Shown here piece after piece: positions 57,920 through 64,000 of a stretch of 64,000 nucleotides of DNA; position 1 is the first letter of the stretch, and every line of letters begins with the position of its first letter. This DNA comes from Taxillus chinensis. Lineage: Eukaryota; Streptophyta; Magnoliopsida; Santalales; Loranthaceae. The position numbers and the translations under genes were made by a program. The notes below the pieces were generated by a model that worked only from the letters and a program-made list of their open reading frames with translations, made no database searches and was not told the origin of the DNA. Location of the stretch: contig CM042089.1 in assembly GCA_023512835.1 (NCBI GenBank), positions 52,881,427 through 52,945,426 of the forward strand, written 5' to 3'.

Positions 57920-59191
57920 ATGGATGAGAGACTAAGCAGTATGGAGTCCGCCATAAAGAACTTGGAGAAGTCATTAGTGAGTGTGGCACAGAATGCCAAC
58001 CAAGGAGTCTCCTCCAAAGTTTTTCCTAGTGACACAGAGGTTAATCCCAAGGAGAGTTGCAAGGCTATCACTTTGAGAAGTGGTAAGGAACTTAAGGAAG
58101 CTGGAGAGCCCAAGACAAAGGCCATACCAGATGCAACAATTCAGCCTTTCGCAGCTGACAATCAGGAAAGAGCTGTTGAGGAAGAGCACCAGATGGGAGA
58201 TAATCAGGAGCAACAACCAACTAAGACTCAACCAGTTAAAGAACAAAGGCCAAGAGAGCTTAGGCCTACAATGCCATTTCCTCAGCGGATGAAGAATCAA
58301 AAGATGGAAGAAGAGAATGAATGCTTTCTGCAGATATTCAAGAAGCTAGAAATCAATATTCCATTTATTGAAGCTCTGGAATAGATGCCCAGATGCAAGA
58401 AAGTTTTGAAGGGCTTCATTATGAAGAAGAGGAAGTATGGAGACCACGAGATTGTTGTTGTCACTAATGAGGTGAGCAATATGGTTCAGAGGAAGTTGCC
58501 CACAAAGCATAAGGATCCAGGTAGTTTCACTCTTCCGTGTGTAATAGGAGATGCACCACAACAACAGGCCCTATGTGATTTAGGGGCTAGCATTAATTTA
58601 ATCTTCTTCGCCCTCTACAAGCAGCTTGGGTTAACAAGAATGAAGCCCACTTCTATATCACTTCAGTTCACTGGCCGGTCCACTGGAAGGCCTGAGGGAA
58701 TCATAGAAGATGTGTTAGTGAAAGTGGGATCATTTATTTTTCCAGATGACTTTGTAGTATTAGAGATGGAAGAAGCCATGGGAGTTCAGTTACTCCTAGG
58801 AAGACCCTTCCTGAGGATAGGGTGTGCTTTGATTGATGTTGCTCCGGGTAAATTAACCTTAAGGATAAACGATGATACCTTAGTTTTCCACATGGAACGG
58901 TCTCTGCAAGGGCAAGCAGAGGAAAGTTGTCTCTGGATCAAAGATTTCGAGGAATTAGTTGAAGATTACTTGAGCGAGCAGATTGAACAAGAAGATGAAG
59001 TGCTTCACACATCAGTGATACAGCAGCAAGAGACAGAGGACTTGCTCACTGACAAGGAGGAACTAAAATCAAGTCCATTGGAGCAAGCTAAAGAGGCGCA
59101 TGACGAACAAACAACTCCAGCGCCAGAATTGAAGGAGTTGCCTGGACACTTGAGGTATGAATTTCAAGATTCCACAAATAGATTTCCGTAA
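57920..59191 (+). pseudogene. Athila Gag-Pol linker and aspartic protease, one amber stop
   Basis: A single frame with one in-frame TAG at 58382-58384. The linker (MDERLSSMESAIKNLEKSL, then CKAITLRSGKEL) is charged and Gln-rich. The second part has LPTKHKDPGSFTLPCVIG, ALCDLGASINLIFFALYKQ (DLGAS, the Athila form of the protease motif), and LLLGRPFLRIGCALIDV. A charged spacer leads to RT. The stop sits where CAG would fit (EALE-stop-MP), a C-to-T change; this is inferred. Confidence 0.9.
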
Positions 59192-60644
59192 TTGTTGCTT
59201 CAAATTTAAATGCTTTAGAATGTGAACAATTGCTAGAAATTTTAAGGAAACATAAAAAGGCCCTCGGGTGGAATATTAAAGATATTAGGGGCATTAGTCA
59301 AGGGCTATGCATGCATAAAATTTTAATGAATGATGATTTTCACCCCACTTGTTGAAAGACAACGAAGATGGAACCCAAAGAATGAAAGAAGTTGTTAGGA
59401 AAGAAGTTCTAAAATGGAAAAATGCTGGGATAATTTATGCTATATCCTGATAGTGAGTGGGTGAGTCCTTTACATGTTGTGCCCAAGAAAGGGGGTATGA
59501 CGGTGATTAGGAATGAAAAGAATGAATTGATTCCATCCCGAATCGTAACGGGGTGGAGAGTTTGTGTGGACTATAGGAAGCTAAATAAGGCCACTAGGAA
59601 GGACCATTTCCCCTTCCTTTTATTGATCAGATGCTTGATAGGTTGGCTGGGTATAGTCATTCTCGTTTCTTAGATGGGTATTCCGGGTACAATCAGATCA
59701 TGATTAAACCCGAGGACCAGGAGAAAATAACGTTCACTTGCCCTTTTGGCACCTTTGCATTTAGGAGAATGCCATTTGGGTTATATAATGCACCTGCGAC
59801 CTTTCAAAGGTGTATGATGGCAATTTTTCAGGGCCTAGTGGAAGAGATAATGGAAGTATTTATGGATGATTTTTCTGTGTTTGGTTCCTCTTACCAACAA
59901 TGCTTTAAAAACCTAGATACTGTCCTAGAGAGATGTGAGGAGAAAGAACTTGTCCTCAATTGGGAGAAATGCCATTTTATGGTAAGTGAGGGCATAGTTC
60001 TAGGACACAAAGTGTCCGCAAAAGGTTTGGAGGTGGATAAGGCTAAGATATCCACAATTGAAACCCTGCCACCTCCAACCAATATCAAAGGGGTGAGAAG
60101 TTTCTTAGGACATGCTGGGTTTTATAGAAGGTTTATTAAGGACTTACCAAAAATAGCTAAACCCCTAAGTGTGTTATTGGAGAAGGACACAACCTTTGAA
60201 TTTAATGAAGAGTGTTTAAAAGCTTTTGAGGTCCTTAAGCACAAGCTAGTTACAGCCCCTGTCATAGTTACTCCTGATTGGGAACAACCATTTGATCTTA
60301 TGTGTGATGCGAGTGATTATGCTGTAGGGGTAGTTCTAGGGCAAAAGAGAGAGAAAAATTTTAGGGTTACTTACTATGCTAGTAAGACTCTAGATAATGC
60401 CCAACAGAACTACACCACTATTGAGAAAGAGTTATTAGCTGTAGTGTATGGCTGCAACAAGTTTAGATCTTACCTGTTGGGGTTTAAGGTTGTTGTTTAT
60501 ACTGATCATGCAGCCCTTAAGTACTTGTTAGCTAAGAAGGAAGCTAAACCACGTTTGCTGAGATGGGTACTCCTTTTACAGGAGTTTGATCTAGAGATTA
60601 GAGACACTAAGGGAGCTTTAAACACTGCCAGATCACCTTTTTAG
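59192..60644 (+). pseudogene. Athila reverse transcriptase and RNase H
   Basis: Part 59192-59436 is broken by several stops. Frame 59437-59636 has WVSPLHVVPKKGGM and GWRVCVDYRKLNKAT. A 1-nt shift at about 59630 leads to 59631-60644: [35 protein letters not shown], and the catalytic box [10 protein letters not shown]. The thumb has [17 protein letters not shown]. RNase H has [32 protein letters not shown] and [11 protein letters not shown]. The frame ends early where AADHLSRL is expected. The catalytic residues are present. Confidence 0.94.
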
Positions 60645-62006
60645 ACTTGAGAATGCATCTAAGTCTCTACCTATCTTTGATGACTTCCCTGATGAGGCAG
60701 TGTTTCAAGTAAACCAGCTTCCTTGGTTTGCTGATATAGAAAATTATTTAGCCACTGAGTTTATACCTAAGGGATTTGATTACCACCAGCGGAAGTGGTT
60801 CATAGTGAATGCAAAGAAATATATTTGGGATGATCCTATCCTCTATAAGCGGTGTCTGATCAAATCATTAGGCGGTGTGTGCCTGAGGAGGAGATGGATG
60901 CTATCATGCATCAGTGTCATGCATCACATTATGGGGGCCACTTTGGAGTGCACAGAACAGTGGCTAAAATAATACAATGTGGGTTTTACTGGCCCAACAT
61001 GGTTAAAGACACCTACGTCTTCATTAAAACCTGTGATAGATGTCAAAGGGTAGGTGGTCCGTCTAGGAAGAATGAGATGCCTTTAACCTGGAATCCTTCC
61101 AGGTGAAATCTTTGATGTTTGGGGCATAGACTTTATGGGGCCATTTCTTATTTCTGATGGGTATTCATACATTCTCATTGGCTGTAGATTATATGTCCAA
61201 GTGGGTTGAGGCAATACCAACGAGAGTGAATGATGCTAGAGTGGTGACTAAATTCCTTACTAGAAAAATCTTTAGCCGTTTTGGGACACCAAGGGCTATC
61301 ATTAGTGATGAGGGTAGTCATTTTTGTAACAAATTGTTTGACAAGTTGTTGACAAAGTATGGAGTCAATCATAGGAAGTCCTTAGCTTATCACCTACAAG
61401 CTAATGGACAAGCCGAGGTGTCCAACAGGGGAAATCAAAGCTATCCTTGAGAAAACTGTTGGAGGAAATCACAAGGATTGGTCTCAAAGGCTTGATGAAG
61501 CCTTATGGGCTTATAGGACAGCCTACAAGACTCCCATTGGAATGTCCCCTTATAGAATCCTATATGGGAAGTCTTGTCATTTACCTGTGGAATTAGAACA
61601 TAAGGCTCAATGGGCCTTGCGAAAATTAAACTTTGATCCACAAGAAACCAAGGAACTGAGGATGACTCAATTAATTGAGTTAAATGAGTTTAGAATGGAT
61701 GCCTATGAAAGTGCTAAAACTTATAAGGAAAGAACTAAAAAAAGGCATGATAGGCAACTTAATACAGAATCTTTAGCCCTGGGACAACAGGTTTTGTTAT
61801 TCAACACTAGGCTATGGTTGTTTCCAGGGAAGCTAAGATCAAAATGGATGGGACCATTTATGCTAACTGATAAGAAGCCATATGGGAGCTTTGAGCTCCA
61901 AGATGAAGATGGCAAGAAATTTTGGGTTAATGGGAATAGGCTGAAACCTTATTATGACCCAACACAGAGGGAGATAGCTGATTCCCTCTCTTTTGAGCCT
62001 TCATGA
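60645..62006 (+). pseudogene. Athila integrase
   Basis: PWFADIENYLATEFIP and DDPILYKRC lead to the zinc-binding part CHASHYGGHFGVHRT and CDRCQRVGG. The core has [12 protein letters not shown] (Asp), AIISDEGSHFCNK (Asp) and ANGQAEVSNR (Glu). The C-terminal part has DWSQRLDEALWAYRTAYKT, KSCHLPVELEHKAQWAL and LRSKWMGPF. Frame changes occur near 60870, 61105, 61150 and 61430. All three catalytic acids are seen but in different frames. It stops at 62004-62006. Confidence 0.93.
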
Positions 62007-62833
62007 GCAGATTTTGAAGTCTAGCTGCAGACTTTAAATGAAGCGCTTGTTGGGAGGCAACCCAACGGTTTTGTTTTAGGTTTAGTTTTTATATTTGTTG
62101 TGTGAACTCACCATGGTGCAGGGAACTTTGTTTCTTTTTACTAACCATTTTGTAGGCTTCCAAGAGCACATCCATTGGCACTAGACTTTTGAATTTAGTT
62201 TCAAGCCCATGTCAAGAGCAAAGACAAAGTGAAGCCCACAAGTGCTTGAAATTGAGCCCAACCATATACCATTCAAAAGAGAAAGATGATCCTCATTACA
62301 TGGGCTAGCTACAGAAGAAAATTGGGCCCATTTGGGCCTGCACGTCATAATGTACGTGATATGCTGATATGGCGTGCACCTTGGAATGCTCTGTAATTTT
62401 AATTGAAGACAGCTATAATCATTAGGACCAATAATGTCTTCGCACGCCATATCCTCGCTGTCTACTCGGTGGTCACAAGTGAAGAATATCACATTTCAGC
62501 CTTCTAGAGTCTTCCCGCATATGCCGTGCAGAAGAGACATGTGACATACAGCTCATGGGGGACCCAACATCAGAATCTGGTCGGATTTTAACGTGCACGC
62601 TACAATGACGATATGACGTGCATAGGGGTATATTCGTCCGATCAGCCTGAAAATTGGAGGACACGTGTATGATCAGATTTGGGGCACTTATTCTTCTGCA
62701 CACTATAAATAATGAGGCCGGGAGCTAGGTCATTCACACCAAAACTCATTTCTAGCTCTAAAATTTGAGAAGCTCTGGTTCTTGCTACTCTAGCAAAATT
62801 TCATCCTTCTTCTTTCTAAATTCCTGAAGCAAG
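62007..62833 (+). promoter_or_regulatory. Athila pol-env spacer with LTR-like motifs and TATA box
   Basis: No coding sequence is evident. From 62339 it has GCACGYCA/TGRCGTGC half-sites: TGCACGTCATAATGTACGTG (62339), TGGCGTGCACC (62370), CGCACGCCATAT (62441), ATGCCGTGCAG (62521), and ACGTGCACGC with ATATGACGTGCA (62591-62622). A perfect ACACGTGT G-box (62661-62668) and TATAAAT (62704-62710) follow, 124 bp before the env-like ATG. This resembles the U3 layout of the LTR. The promoter role is inference. Confidence 0.5.
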
Positions 62834-64000
62834 ATGGTGCGCACAAGGAGATCAGGCAAGGAAGAAGTTCATTCATCCAGTTCTTCCAGCAGTGAGGATG
62901 GGGAGATGTTCTGGGGGCATTCTTTGGATCTAACTGCCTTGGAGGAATCCAACCTGGGATGGTCAAGTGAGGTGGCCTTAAAGCTTCAAAATCTTGGGTT
63001 AGTAAGATTGGTTTCATCCAGATGTGCTATTTATTATCCTGCCTTGCATGAATTTTATCATTCCATTTACTTCAATGAGGTAGAGGAAGCAGTTATAGGG
63101 CAGGTGCAGGGGGTGTATATCCGTATCACACTTGAGACAATCAGGAAGACCTTTAACCTTCCTGTACCTACTGATCACTTCCCTCACCTAACCTTAGGGG
63201 AGTATGGTACTGCCTTAAATTATGCCAAACGTTCTGAGAGGAGGAGGCAGTTTACTAAAAATGTCTTTGTGGGTAAATTTAAATGTTTAGCTCATATGGT
63301 AGGAAAGTGCTTGCTGCTGCAAACTAGTGGAAAGGATGGTGTGCCTATGACCCATCTTGAATTCATGTATAGCATTGATCATATGTTAGATGTGGACTGG
63401 GCTGCTGCCATTTTCAAATGGTGGACGAAAAACTTGACAAAGAGGGTATATGGCAGAATGTTATGTGTTATTTTTAAGAGCCATCATGCTCAACATTTTG
63501 CCCATTTAGACAGCACCCAATTCCCCTCTCAATGGATTTTGAGAGTACTGCAACCAGAAGGAGGCTTAGGGGTAAGCTCTAGAGGTAATCGGGGGGAATG
63601 TTCCCCAAGCTGAACAACAACCATCAAGGCACAGTGTTCATATGGAGAGACCCACTGAGTTTGCTGCGCGAGACACCTCCACCCAATTGGATGAAAGAAA
63701 GCAGACCCTCTTCAGGCTCACTGCCATGTACATGCAGTTTAATGTGCATCAGGAAGATGTTTTTAACTTCTTTCAAGGTATTAGTGGCCAAGGGGTTAGT
63801 GAGGTGGAAGTTATAAATTGGGCATTCACAAATGGTCACATCAATGGTGACAAATTTACTAAGTTAATGGAGCTTATTTCACAAGATCAGCAGTCCCATT
63901 CTAGACCGTCAGCCAAGGCATGGGAAGCTCCAGCAGCTCCTGCTATTGCCTCTCATGATACATGGAGGCAAGAAACTCACGAGCTGAGAAGGGATCAAGC
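62834..64000 (+). pseudogene. Athila envelope-like ORF, partial
   Basis: It starts ATGG at 62834 in good context (AAGATGG). Residues 1-30 are charged and Ser-rich. Residues 30-245 form the globular domain shared by plant retroelement env-like proteins (LHEFYHSIYFNEVEEAV, GVYIRITLETIRKTFNLP, FVGKFKCLAHMVGKCLL, WAAAIFKWW). Frame 2 ends at 63613 because of a six-G run at 63591-63596. With one G fewer the reading would pass into the frame starting AATGTTCCC at 63597, which is open to the window end. No signal peptide or membrane segment is seen in the visible part, so an entry role is not supported. Confidence 0.72.

Larger units (their letters stand above)
54881..64000 (+). mobile_element. Athila gypsy element, 5' LTR to env-like ORF
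   Basis: LTR 54881-56390, tRNA-Asp type primer site, gag, protease, RT/RNase H, integrase and an envelope-like ORF that runs off the window. All in plus orientation. Pol ends at 62006. The pol-env spacer and envelope-like ORF are an Athila trait. Frameshifts and stops in gag and pol make it non-autonomous as read. Confidence 0.95.

Overview
The window is repeat-dense plant nuclear DNA. I see no host gene, rRNA, tRNA or CRISPR array. Almost every base can be assigned to LTR retrotransposons: Ty1/copia of Sirevirus type, and Ty3/gypsy of Tekay/Del chromovirus, Tat/Ogre and Athila type. Ogre ORF1 plus Athila plus Tekay in one nested block suggests pericentromeric or other heterochromatin of a large-genome flowering plant, probably a eudicot. 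The species cannot be named from the sequence. All coding regions are degenerate through stops, frameshifts or truncation.

Left block (1-28090) is a stack of right-hand half-elements, each cut by the next one inwards. A Sirevirus-like copia (pol end, three extra polypurine tracts, envelope-like gene ending in a Ulp1-like domain, 3' LTR) holds a G-homopolymer-corrupted Tekay-like element (5851-12749). The copia lies in an Ogre (12850-21107, minus). The Ogre lies in Tekay-A (21108-24816, plus), which lies in Tekay-B (24817-27157, minus), which lies in an Ogre LTR (27158-28090). The matching left halves should be outside the window in mirror order.

Middle block (28091-39043) has an unclassified stretch with a ~95-bp tandem array, a solo Sirevirus LTR (30333-31724), two Tekay fragments joined head to head at 33924, a truncated Ogre LTR, a copia RT/RNase H remnant (minus), and a Tekay 5' LTR with its primer-binding site.

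Right block (39044-64000): minus-strand gypsy LTR F is cut by minus-strand gypsy LTR G. LTR G is in turn interrupted by a solo Ogre LTR (39983-52282, perfect CCCAC duplication). Inside the solo LTR sits a full-length Tekay on the minus strand (40756-49996, perfect TTTTG duplication). The remnant of element G ends at an Athila element (54881 to window end) with LTR, tRNA-Asp type primer site, gag, protease, RT/RNase H, integrase and an envelope-like ORF.

The best hunting results are non-coding. (i) Tekay and Athila LTRs, from different gypsy lineages, share a U3 segment beginning TGATAAC, with a GCACGYCA palindrome and an ATCAAAAC-N6-GTTTTGAT element upstream of the TATA box. (ii) A related motif cluster plus a G-box and TATA box lies just upstream of the Athila envelope-like ORF and may be an internal promoter. 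(iii) Four Tekay LTRs carry aligned splice-donor-like and acceptor-like sites flanking their variable minisatellite. (iv) Several unrelated LTR families carry short TTCGACC-type minisatellites.
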